64,000 bases of DNA from Rhodamnia argentea (taxonomy: Eukaryota > Streptophyta > Magnoliopsida > Myrtales > Myrtaceae), in the NCBI RefSeq assembly GCF_020921035.1, contig NC_063152.1, positions 26,845,903 through 26,909,902 of the forward strand. The letters run 5' to 3'. Shown here piece after piece: positions 34,892 through 44,650 of the stretch. Each line of letters starts with the position of its first letter. Positions within the stretch are counted from its first letter, which is position 1. Made by a program: the position numbers and the translations under genes. The notes under the pieces were generated by a model. The model saw only the letters and a program-made list of their open reading frames with translations, did no database searches and was not told the DNA's origin.

Positions 34892-34981
34892 GCGCGAAAG
34901 CATGGGGAGCCAACGGGATTAGATACGATGCTAGTCCATGCCATAAACAATGAGTGTTCGCCCTTGGTCTACACGGATCGG
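34892..34981 (+). pseudogene. mitochondrial 18S rRNA fragment (nuclear mitochondrial DNA)
   Basis: The sequence has the small-subunit rRNA words GCATGGGGAGC, GGGATTAGATAC, TAGTCCATGCC and TAAACAATGAGTGTTCGCCC, in order and spaced as around the 790 loop of 16S-type rRNA. The segment after TAAAC (GAGTGTTCGCCCTTGGTCTA) is of plant mitochondrial type, not plastid type. About 90 bp are recognisable, with several substitutions and small gaps (for example TAGATACGATGCTAG). It is a non-functional insertion. The following 35000-35460 could be more organelle-derived DNA but is not recognised. Confidence 0.7.
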
Positions 34982-35603
34982 GTGGACTTTGCTTTTGGGT
35001 TCGCTCCTCTTATGTGTTCGAGTGTTGACACTCTTGCACCTATCAGTACAATGGCTTGATGCTCCTCTAACTCTGGTCTAGCTGGGAAGAGAACTCCACT
35101 CATTGCCCAATAGTATCAAACAATCACTTTCAGCAACCTTGTTTTTACCCATTAAACCTCATAATCAGTAATAAACTAGTATTTGGTTAAGTTACCATTA
35201 CTGGTAAATTTAGTCAAAGGATTTCAATCTCATTTCTTTTGAGGTCATCTTTACTACCTCTCTTATTATTGAATTGACAAAAGTACGATAGACTTAGAAG
35301 GTTTTCGACAGTTTCCCCCTTGTTGGTCACTGATGGGCAACAAAAATGAGTGCTACTTCTCAGGGAACAGTATTAACATTACTGCCTCACAGCTACATAA
35401 CCTTTTCTATACTAAAATTAACAACATGTGTGCTATAAGCTCAGGTTACATTCTTTAAGCAAAATGGGATGAGGCATATGCGGACATTACACAATCAACG
35501 GGAGAGAAACAAAGGGTATCAGATCGACACTTACGACAAACTCAATTCCGATGCGGCGTATCGTTTGCATTTCTTTGCACAACCCTATCTTTAACGACGA
35601 GAA

Positions 35604-37475
35604 CTACTTATTTTTTAACTGTCCATAACACCTAGGGATGTTAATCCGGGAAAGAAATTCCATACAGATACCAAAATATCGTGCCATTTTATCCTGTATT
35701 AATAGAAGAGCAGATGGTATCAGGATCGCCAGTGTAACTACCAATATTGCTCCTGCAGGACTGTAATATTCATCCAGAAACGACCAGGATGGCACGTTCG
35801 CCATGCATTTAAGGTAAGTTCCGACCATCGAGATCGTGGAGAGCATCAGCAGCACCTTGAATGGAAGGTTTTTGGTGAGATCGATGATCATCTGAACAGA
35901 CAAAAAGTATCCAAACGTGTTGGTGCTCATGACGAGAAACAGAGCCAAATTCGTCCCAAAGGTACTTGCCGTGAAACATAAATATGCAGCAAGGAAGCCT
36001 TTCTTGGTATTAGTTTCGTCTTTTTTAAGAAGGGTAATAGGCTGAAGCACTGCTTGGTAGGTTGCGCTTGCTATGAGCACAACTACAACCAGCATGTCGC
36101 TGCGTACTGATGGGATAAATCAAAAGTGACCAACAAACACTCGGGAAATAACTCTCAAAGGAAGAGGAGACGGAAATGGCTTTTCTATGTTTTTGTATTC
36201 ATAATCGATTTACCCATATCAAAATGGTTACAAGACACGCTTATTTATAGATTTGATATACGACTCTTGAACTTCTCTAGAAACATGAATAGACACTATG
36301 TATATCCATAGTATTAACTATACATCGGAATACAAACAGACTCTTTAAAGACTCAACTAATAATGACTCTTGAAAACTACTCAACAGTAAAGACAAGTCT
36401 TGGTTCGTGCATGGGTTCATGCATGCGTCTTGAGAGTCGAACAGTCATTGACAACCGATCGACACTTTGTTTATTGAATCGACATCTTGGTAGTTGATCG
36501 GCCGACGGCTTTTGTCCTCAGTTTGAATCTTTTGGTGGTGATGATGGTGAATGATCATCTTCGAAAGCAAGTTTCATCACTGATTGATAGCTGGTAGCCC
36601 CCTTGATATCACCTTCGTCATCGTCGTTGTCCACGAGTACTATTTGTGAAGAGAGCAAGTTTGATTGCCCATGTTTGGCTTCGGCTCGCACGAAGATTTC
36701 TCTAATCTTTCGATCAGAGTGAGGCGAGACATCCAGAGGGGTTGAGCCACTCTCGTTCAAGGCGTTCACCTCCATGACCTCGCGCTTGAGAGCATGCCCA
36801 CAAAGCAGGAAGTCAACCACCGGCAATTTGTTTTCCTTTTGCTTGTTTTGTTCTTTCCTCTTTGATGTTCAGACATTCAGATCATACAAAAAGAACAAGC
36901 GAAAAAAAATTGATAAGGAAAAAAGGAAACATGCAAGAGATTGGGTGCCTCGAAATTCTTGGCAGCAACAGCGAGGTGCAAGATGATGTCGCCCTTCTTG
37001 TCCTTCCAATTGATCACCTTCTCCTTGTTGTGCTGCTTCAGATGCTCCACCAGCGCAACCAACGCGTCAGACCGATTGTTCTTCACCGAGAGATGGAGCA
37101 CCGTCTCCTCTCGGGCAATCCTCTCTTCGACGGACTCAGGCGAAGCGGAAAGCAATTCCTTCACAACACCGACCTCCCCGTTGGCGGCAGCATAATGCAG
37201 AGGGATTCTTCTTTCCCTACCCTTCACAAGGCATAGCAATTGAGGCCTACCCACTTTTAAAATCTCTTTCGCAGTCTCAACATCACCTCTAGCTGCCGCG
37301 ATATGCTAACGTTCTGAAATCATCCGTGTTCACTTTCTCCTCGAGCTTCGGCATCAGCTTGAGGATCTCTCGGACGAAATTTAAATGGCCAGTGATACAA
37401 GCGACGTGCAACGGCATGTGGCCGGCTCCTCGAAAAGCCATCTATGAGTGCATTGCTTCTGATCAGGTCATTCGG
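35604..37475 (-). pseudogene. ankyrin-repeat PGG pseudogene C
   Basis: Minus-strand paralog of gene A. Homology begins inside exon 1 at AATGACCTGATC (37475), so the first codons are missing. A deletion follows NALI, and one extra base near 37307 shifts frame before HIAAARGDVE. From 37254 to 36949 the frame is open (RIPLHYAAANGEVGVVKELL). The donor is GAG|GCACCC (36949/36948). The acceptor is mutated from AG to CG at 36822-36821. Exon 2 (from 36820) runs VVDFLLCGHALKREVMEVNA to KDSN, is interrupted at about 36505-36108 by an insertion of about 400 bp, then resumes with LVVVVLIASATYQAVLQP and the transmembrane half to 35604. Four independent lesions make it dead. Confidence 0.9.
36108..36505 (-). 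mobile_element. ~400-bp insertion in pseudogene C, probably a solo LTR
   Basis: It interrupts the codons between KDSN...G and LLVV exactly where genes A, B and D are continuous. On the minus strand it has a TATA-like CTATAAATAAGCG near 36240-36252 followed by a pyrimidine-rich leader, as in a short Copia-type LTR. Termini and target duplication are not clean, so the type is a guess. Confidence 0.5.
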
Positions 37476-38038
37476 TATTAATAATAATTAATAAATATTA
37501 TCCTTAATTATTTGATATTGTTTCTAATTTCTTATCATGTTTTACACAAGTGTAATCTTATTGGCCACTTTCATTGTTTCCGGCTACTTGTCCTTGCTAT
37601 CCAATGCCTTTGCATGACCTTGGGTTGTTAACATTGCGCGCATCTCAACGCTCCGCAACCCAAAATTTTTCCTCGTGTTAAACTTATCTATTTATACTTT
37701 TACTATAGACATTATCGTAGCAACAACGGAATTTCCAAACCACAATCAGACAAAAAAAAAACTCCAAATCAATTTCAGAATACCCTAGCCTTAGCTCCCA
37801 TATGAGTCGACCGAACCTTGTGAGGAACCTTCTCTTTGTTATACTCCGAAGATGAAGTTTATTTCTTTGTTCTTCAAGGACGGCAAGATAGCCGAAACAA
37901 TCCGGACTTTCCTAACTAAATTTCTGGTCGAGTTTTGCTCAGCTGCTCAAACTCGAGACATGTATCCTGTCGGATCTGTGCTTAGATGTTCAAGTCCAAA
38001 AGTGTCCCATGAAGAGAACATAATTAAGCTTAGATCAA
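37476..38038. other. spacer between head-to-head pseudogenes C and D
   Basis: AT-rich. No ORF with family similarity is present; the 77-codon frame at 37852-38085 overlaps the start of pseudogene D and has no recognisable domain. Confidence 0.4.
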
Positions 38039-39552
38039 ATGGAGAGACGGTTGTTGGAAGCAGCTTGAAAGGGCAATATCAATGAGCTAAATGACTTGAT
38101 ACGAGGCAATGCTCTCATCCTCAAGGAGATGGCCCTCGAAGTAGCCGGTCACACGCCGCTGCACCGCTGCACGTCACTTGAATGGCCAGCCATTTGGATT
38201 TAGTCTGAGAGATCCTGAAGTTGATGCCGAAGTTCGCGGAAAGAGTGAACGCAAGTGGTTTCAGGCCGCTACACATCGCAGCAGCTCGAGGCGACGTTGA
38301 GATCACGAGGGAGCTCTTGACAGTAGGCCGACACCTGTGCTTTGTGAAGGGACGGGAGAGAAGAACCCCTTTGCATTATGCTGTCTTAAACGGGGAGCTC
38401 CATGTCATGAACTTACTGCTCTCTGCTTTGCCTGAATCTGCCGACGAGACAACCGCCTGAGATAAGATTGCACTTCACCTTGCCAGGAAGAACAATCGGT
38501 TTGACGCAGTCGTTTCGTTGATGGAGCATCTGAAGCAGAATAAGAAGGAGCAAGTAATCAATTGGAAGGGCCACAAAGGCAACACCGCCTTGCATCTTGC
38601 TACTGCAGGCAAAATTTTGAGGCAAGTCTTGCGGTTCCCTTATTTTATCGCACTTTTCTTTGCACATGACATGCAAAAATCTTCTAAGCAAAGGAATTTA
38701 TTTGATCATCAAGGGAATGTAGGATGTCTTGTCTATGCAAGATCTTAACGTCTGAAAATCAATGAGAACAAAACAGAGATGGAACAGAGTTGCAGGTGGT
38801 TGACTTCTTGCCTCGGGAGCATGCTTTGAAGGTGAACGCCTCGAACGAGAGTGGCTCGACGCCTCTAGATGCCTCAACTCTTTTGCCAAGGGGAGCAGGA
38901 GATAGGGAGATCAGAGAAATTCTCGCAAGAGCTGGAGCCATACACGGAAGAGGAAGATCAGACTCGCCCACTTCAAGACGGGCCATGGCGAACGATGACG
39001 ACGATATCGAGGGAGGTAACAGTCATCAATCACATGGGAACCAGTCACAAATGCTCCTTGCAGTCGCAAAATTCGAACAAAGAAAAGGAGTCATTGGGCG
39101 ACATACGCAACGCCCTGCTGGTCGTCGCCGCGCTCGTCGTGAGCGCAACCTGTCAAGCCGTGCTTCAGCCTCCAAGCTTTGCGCCAAAAGTTCACAACAA
39201 CATCATGAAAGGCTTCCTCGCATCCCACGCTTGGGCTGATCCTCTTGGCAGGGAATTGAGTTACATCATCTTCATGAGCTACAACACATTCGGGCTCTTG
39301 GTGTCGGTGCAGATGATCATTTCCCTCACCAGAGATCTCCCCGTCAAGCTGCCGCTAATCCTCTCCCTCGCTGCAATGGTTCAAACCTACCTTTGCTTCA
39401 TGATATACCAGCCCTTCCCATCGTGTCACGGAGAGTTACTTCCAATAAATGCGAAATTGTTGGCCAGGTGGCTGGCGAAAGGTTTGGATCTTTGCTTGGA
39501 AAGGCTCCTTCGATGCAACCTCCAAGGTGGTATGTACAGTCTAAGGACCTAA
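38039..39552 (+). pseudogene. ankyrin-repeat PGG pseudogene D
   Basis: Starts with the family N-terminus MERRLLEAA at 38039, but the tenth codon is TGA (38066-38068). Frame is lost again near 38165, after TPLH. It is open from 38221 (RVNASGFRPLHIAAARGDVE) to a second nonsense codon at 38458-38460, where the family has ARE. Then ALHLARKNNRFDAV continues, with a missing A just before the donor GAG|GCAAGT (38621/38622). Exon 2 starts at 38796 (VVDFLPREHALKVNASNESG), shifts frame near 39060 and then gives ESLGDIRNALLVVAALVVSA, the PGG box, and the transmembrane part to 39552. The C-terminus GGMYSLRT resembles gene A (GDMYSLGN). The 174-bp intron again has a GC donor. Confidence 0.9.
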
Positions 39553-39750
39553 CCTTCGTCGTTGATGATGGTAATATCTCTTTCCTTGGGATTGAGCTAA
39601 GAAATGCAAGCCTTTAGCAGCATCCCATCGAGTTTATAGCATGTATGTAACTTCACGGAAAGAGATTTCGAGATGAGGTTGCGCGAGTATTCTTATGAGC
39701 ACACATTTGGTCTTACTTCTTCAGATGAATTGGTCCACAAGAGAACATCT

Positions 39751-39867
39751 ATTTTTATCTGTCATATCTCTAACTCTCCTCTTTGCAGAACACGGGAGTC
39801 GAACCCCGCACCTATGATACTCACGTCCCTATCTCTCCAATCCATTTACCGACAGGACCGCATGCCT
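39751..39867 (-). mobile_element. short tRNA-derived SINE with long target duplication
   Basis: The minus strand has an internal Pol III promoter: an A-box-like TCGGTAAATGG (plus 39842-39852) and an exact B box GGTTCGACTCC (plus 39795-39805), about 35 nt apart. The unit is 117 bp and its minus-strand 3' end is A/T-rich (GATAAAAAT). It lies between two near-identical copies of a 21-22-bp sequence starting ATTGGTC, at 39729-39750 and 39868-39888, a target duplication of LINE-mobilised type. Confidence 0.8.
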
Positions 39868-39888
39868 ATTGGTCACAAGGGAACATCT

Positions 39889-41980
39889 TTGCAAGATTGA
39901 GAATTTCTCGAACAAAACAGGTGGAAGAATTAATGTTAGTTAATACTTACGGACACTCACTAAACTAATGGGGATGGATAATGCAACAAGCCATGAGCAA
40001 GGAGTCAAAAGAACAGCCCGGGATACGCAAAGGGGGGTCGGATCGAATCGAATGGCGGGGATATAAATTTAGATAAAATCAAAAGATCGCAACTACATAA
40101 CAAAGGTAGTTTCAAGGCTGATAACAAAAGAGTAACTTCTCGAGAAGGTTTGAGATCTAATCCTCCAATGCTCCAAATCAAGAATAATTTTCTGATTTGG
40201 ACTCACAAATAATAAAAGGTCCATATACACATGAATATAAACATCTCTAATATGTTCATATTGGCATAGCCATTTGAATAAGTTTAACAGATAAGCAAGG
40301 CTCGATATCCCACGGTTGGTAACGTGAATAATGTTGCCAATTCACATAATTTGCCTTTCCAAAAAAAATGGGATGGGAAAAAAAAAACTCAATGAAAGAT
40401 TGGTCTTGCCTATCTCCATTGACATGATTAGCAAAAATATCCACGATATCACTAAATGAATTCTTCGTCGTCAGTATAGCAACAGCCCATTGAACCGGGA
40501 AATTATAGAATGATCTTACCAGTGAAGCAACATATTGTCTCATTAGTTGTCGCTAACATGGTAATGATGACGTGGTCATATGTGACGTGGCAAATTACTA
40601 TCTTTCTTTTTTTAAATGAATTAGATTGATAAAAAAAAAATAATCAATTTTTTAAAGTGAATTTCAAGGTTAAATATCCGAATTCACTTCTGAAATTCAT
40701 AAAGAAAAGGGGAAGAAAAAGAAAGAGTGAGTGTTGACTTTACGATTTTTTTTTAATAGTGACTAAATACTTAAAATAAATATAGTAGTGGAAGTCTAAA
40801 CTTTAGTACCCGACAACCCCAACGAACTCCGAATATGTTACAGATAACTTTCAGAGCAACTAATACTTTAAATGTCCCATCAATATGGACGAGCGGTCCA
40901 AAGTTTATTTAGCATCTAAACAGTGGAAGAGTCACTTTATCTCGTCTCCAAAGTCCTCGATTTCGTTCGCTAATCTTCTTTTGAATCCGAAATATTTAGT
41001 ACCTCCGGCAGGAGAAAAACAGTAAGAAAATTAAACCCTCTTATTTCTCTTATTCCTATTTTTTTATTCTCGAGAACAAAAAAAAAAAAATCTATTTAGC
41101 GACGTCGATTAATCTTTCTGTTTCCGAAAATTTATCAATGGCTAGGAGAACAATTTTAAAGTAGAAACATTGCTTCTTTGTTCTCAAGATCAGAATTAGA
41201 AAGAATTATTTATGTTCAAAAATCATTCTTGATAACTCGGAAAAAATCACTATCATTTTGTTGATTTATTGGACCAACCCTTGTCGCTATTTGATACATA
41301 CTTGCAAAAGATTCGTCGGGACAAAAAGCGAAAAACAGAATTACCTTAATAAATTTCTAGAAAAATTAGTAAATGTCAAATAATGCCAGTGCCAAATGCG
41401 ATAAGTACATTATTTATCTAGTAACTTGTTACTAAATTATCGGTTTCGGTTTCGATTTCGGCTTATTAGTATTTATTTAATTATTTTCGGGTCATCGATT
41501 GTCCAAATAAATTACAAAGTTCAATATAAATAGCTCTGTCGGCGTTCAAACGTTGCGTCCTTCAACTTTTTTGGCGGCGAACGGGACGGCAATGGCACCC
41601 GCGGAGTTCGTAGATGAAATGAGTAAATGGTATTTTCGTAAATAGAAAAGGCAATTTTATGGAAGTGAGAGGGCCAATCTGCAATTTCAAGAAAACACCG
41701 CCCCAAAAATGTGAAACCATCATCATCCCTTCAGTCTCGCCACCGCACCACCACCACCACCCAAAACAACCCCACATCGAAAATGCCGACCACGTCACCA
41801 TCCACAAGCACGACCCCGACCCACTCCATGGGCGGCGGACGTGGCCGTGGACGTCATCAATGCAAATCGCCCAGAAGGGACGGCCTCGAGGGTGGACCCC
41901 CCCACCGCCCCCGTCCCCCCTGGCCCTGGCGGTGCACACGGCCCAACCCCGCGCACTTTAGCCTCCCCCCACCTCAGCGG
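39889..41980. other. intergenic, no gene
   Basis: AT-rich to about 41540, without a supported ORF. Then it becomes C-rich on the plus strand, with CCACCACCACC and CCCC runs from 41740 onwards, which is the upstream region of the trihelix gene. Confidence 0.5.
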
Positions 41981-42306
41981 TGGCCACTCCTCTCTCTCTA
42001 GATCTCAAGATCAGCCGCACACGCCTCCCTACCCCCACCCACCCCACCTCTTTTAACCTTATCTCTTCCGCCCGCCCCATCCACCACCATGCCTTTCTCT
42101 TTTTCTCCACCCACCTCCACCACCTCCTCCTCCTCCTCCTCCTCCTCTCCTCTCCAGATCCCTCCCGCCGTCCACCGCGCCCCTCCTCCCCTCGCTATCC
42201 TGCGCCTCCTTCCCTATCCTCCGCCCGCCGGCCCGCCTTCTCATCGTCTCCTCGCCTCCCCCGATCTCCAGATCTGCTCAGATCTAACCCTCGCCCTCCG
42301 CCGCCC
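41981..42306 (+). promoter_or_regulatory. CT-rich leader of the trihelix gene
   Basis: Strongly pyrimidine-rich DNA with TCTCTCTCTA (41992), (TCC)n at 42118-42152 and repeated CCTCC/CTCC words. CT-rich tracts around the start site are typical for TATA-less plant promoters; no TATA box is seen. The frame upstream of 42307 is open by chance of composition. Confidence 0.4.
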
Positions 42307-43530
42307 ATGGCCTCCGCCGCCGCCGCCGCCTCCGCCTCGCCTCCTCCCGACCCAGCCCAGCCCCTCGGCTCCCCCAGCCCCCCGGAGGACGAGCCGCCGC
42401 TCCCCCTCCCGCCAGCCTCCTCGCCCTCGCCTCCTCCCCCGTCCCCGCCTCCTCCGGCGGCTCCAGCCTCGCCGCCCATGGCGCACACCACCATAACCCT
42501 GGCCCAGCCGGCCATCACCAACCCCCGGCGGCTCCCGCCGCCGTGCTGGTCCCACGACGAGACGGTGGCCCTCATCGACGCCTACCGCGACAAGTGGTAC
42601 TCCCTCCGCCGCGGGAACCTCAAGGCCAACCACTGGCAGGAGGTTGCCGAAGCCGTGGCCTCCAGTTGTCCTTCCGCCTCCCCGGCCAAGACTGCTGTGC
42701 AGTGCCGCCACAAGATGGAGAAGCTCCGCAAGCGCTACCGCACCGAGCTCCAGCGCGCCCGCTCGATCCCGGTCTCCCGCTTCATCTCCTCCTGGGTCCA
42801 CTTCAAGCGCATGGACTCCATGGAGAAGGGCCCCTCCTCCTCGAACCCCGCCTCCGCCACTGTGGCCAAGGCCGAGAAGGCCGACAGTGATGAAGACAAC
42901 TTCAACGACGACGAGGAGGAGGAGGACGATGACAGTGAGTTCCTGGGCGGCTCCCAGTTCGATCACAAGTTCAAGAACAACGGCTCCTCTTTGAATTCAA
43001 GAAACATCCATGGCTTGTACCACAACGGAATCGGGACCGAACCCGCCAGCGGGAGCAAATCGGGCAGCGGCTTCCGGATCAAGATCCCCACGGGAGTGAG
43101 CATAGCTCAGCCCGGAGTGAACTACCGGAAGTTCGACAAGAAATTCAACATGGGTCCTTCTGCGAGTGATGCGAACCCTAACTTTAGCCCCAATTTCGGC
43201 CCCAATTTCGGAGGGGCCGGTGGTGGCAGCGGCGGAGGCGGATATGGAGCTAGGGTTACGAGGGAAATGAGTGGGATGAGGAAGAGGGGGAGAGAGAAGG
43301 ACCCGTTGGAGGAGATGGTAGGGGCGATCAAGGTCTTAGGGGATGGGTTTGTGAGGATGGAGCAGATGAAGATGGAGATGGCGCGGGAGATTGAGAGCAT
43401 GCGGATGGAGATGGAGATGAAACGGACGGAGATGATCCTCGAGTCGCAGCAGAGGATCGTCGAGGCCTTCGCCAAGGCGGTTGCGGAGCGGAAGAAGAAG
43501 GCCAAGAGGATGCCCACTCCAGAAGCCTGA
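42307..43530 (+). CDS. trihelix (GT-type) transcription factor, ASIL/SIP1 clade
   Basis: An intronless frame of 407 residues from MASAAAAASASPP. The frame is open to 41980, but ATG 42307 begins the Ala/Pro-rich stretch usual for the family and avoids an unlikely leader. Residues 1-75 are Pro/Ser/Ala-rich. The trihelix DNA-binding domain is at about 79-172, with the spaced aromatics W (CWSHDET), W (NHWQEVAEAV) and W (SSWVHFKRMD), and helix three CRHKMEKLRKRYR. An acidic patch follows (about 194-214, DDEEEEDDD), then a Gly-rich region, a basic segment (MRKRGREK), and a C-terminal coiled coil rich in M/E/R (about 330-395) ending RKKKAKR. Family members bind GT elements in the nucleus; ASIL proteins in Arabidopsis repress seed-maturation genes. 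No lesion is seen. Confidence 0.93.
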   Translation: MASAAAAASASPPPDPAQPLGSPSPPEDEPPLPLPPASSPSPPPPSPPPPAAPASPPMAHTTITLAQPAITNPRRLPPPCWSHDETVALIDAYRDKWYSLRRGNLKANHWQEVAEAVASSCPSASPAKTAVQCRHKMEKLRKRYRTELQRARSIPVSRFISSWVHFKRMDSMEKGPSSSNPASATVAKAEKADSDEDNFNDDEEEEDDDSEFLGGSQFDHKFKNNGSSLNSRNIHGLYHNGIGTEPASGSKSGSGFRIKIPTGVSIAQPGVNYRKFDKKFNMGPSASDANPNFSPNFGPNFGGAGGGSGGGGYGARVTREMSGMRKRGREKDPLEEMVGAIKVLGDGFVRMEQMKMEMAREIESMRMEMEMKRTEMILESQQRIVEAFAKAVAERKKKAKRMPTPEA

Positions 43531-44650
43531 ATTGAATTGCAATGTGTAGGGAAGAAAGATTTCTCGACTTTGTTGTTGCTTCCGCTGCTTCTGTTTATTG
43601 GTGATGATATAGATGAGCGATGATGATGAATTGATGATGACACTCACTCATCAAGAGGGTTTAGCGAGAGGGACGTGAAGATTGTAGAACAGGGTTAAGG
43701 GAAAGGGCTAGTGATCGAAGTTGGACAAAGCTGAGCAAGAGCAAAGCTTTGGTTTATGTAGGAGGATTTGATTGTTAGAATAGCTAAGGTAGGATCTGTT
43801 TTGCAGTGGGATTTCTTCTTTTCGTTTCATGTGTTTAGTGATAGGAGGAGTACTTGGAATATGCATAAAGGTAATACCTTTGTTGGATAATTTAAGCTTA
43901 TCTTGACACCACTGCATCCTTTTGAGTCCCCTCTCTCTCTCTCTCTCTCTCTCTGATCTGCTTGTGAAGCTCTGTTATCTGGTTTTCTATGTCAGCTTAG
44001 TGTCCATTCACGCTTTGGCAAAGTCTTTTGAGCTCTGCTTTTATGGACCTCCAGATGGTTCCATTTGATGTGGGTCTGATGCCCTGCGGAGTCATTACAC
44101 ATCCATCTTGGCTTGTAGATCCAGTGGTTCATACACATTGATCCTGTAGTCATTGTGTAGTTTCGATCTGCGTGCTGCTTGCCTCCATGTTTCCCTTTGG
44201 TTTTTCCTTCAGATGGGGATTCAAATCCTTCCAAGATGGTCGCATCTTCCGTTGACTAAACACAGTCCTGTCTGACTACTCAGCGATAAAATTGTCAGAC
44301 TTGTGGATTGATTTCTCAGGCAATTAGACCTTTTTACTGGTGCATGACAAAGCTTGATACTGATAGGGAGAGAGTCAATGGTTAGGTGACTCAACGAAAT
44401 AATCTCGCTGTAGGACATTACAGAATGTTATTAAAATGTCTGTTTCTGTTCCGAGATCAGATACAAAGGTGTCCCAAGGAAAATTGCTGCTTGATCAGTG
44501 ACGGATTGAATCTCACAGGCAAATTTCCATACACGGAGAGGTCAAAAGTTGGTATAGATATACACAAACGATGATAATCACCATTAGAAATGTGTTTCCT
44601 CCTCTTAATTTTGGGTAAAATCAAAGCAAATCGGATCCTTCTTTATCCTT
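43531..44650. other. 3' flank of trihelix gene and intergenic spacer
   Basis: Contains a (CT)n run at 43929-43954. No ORF is believable. The stretch separates the trihelix gene from the convergent glycosyltransferase gene, whose stop is at 44651. Confidence 0.5.

Noticed and set aside
34892-34981. Plastid 16S rRNA fragment
   Set aside because: The stretch after TAAAC reads GAGTGTTCGCCC, unlike the plastid sequence as I know it and like mitochondrial 18S.
39780-39860. tRNA gene on the minus strand
   Set aside because: The B box is exact but no acceptor stem or anticodon arm can be folded; long flanking duplications point to a SINE.
42241-42966. 241-codon minus-strand ORF across the trihelix gene
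   Set aside because: It is the shadow of the GC-rich plus-strand gene; its Gly/Arg/Val composition reflects codon bias and no domain is seen.
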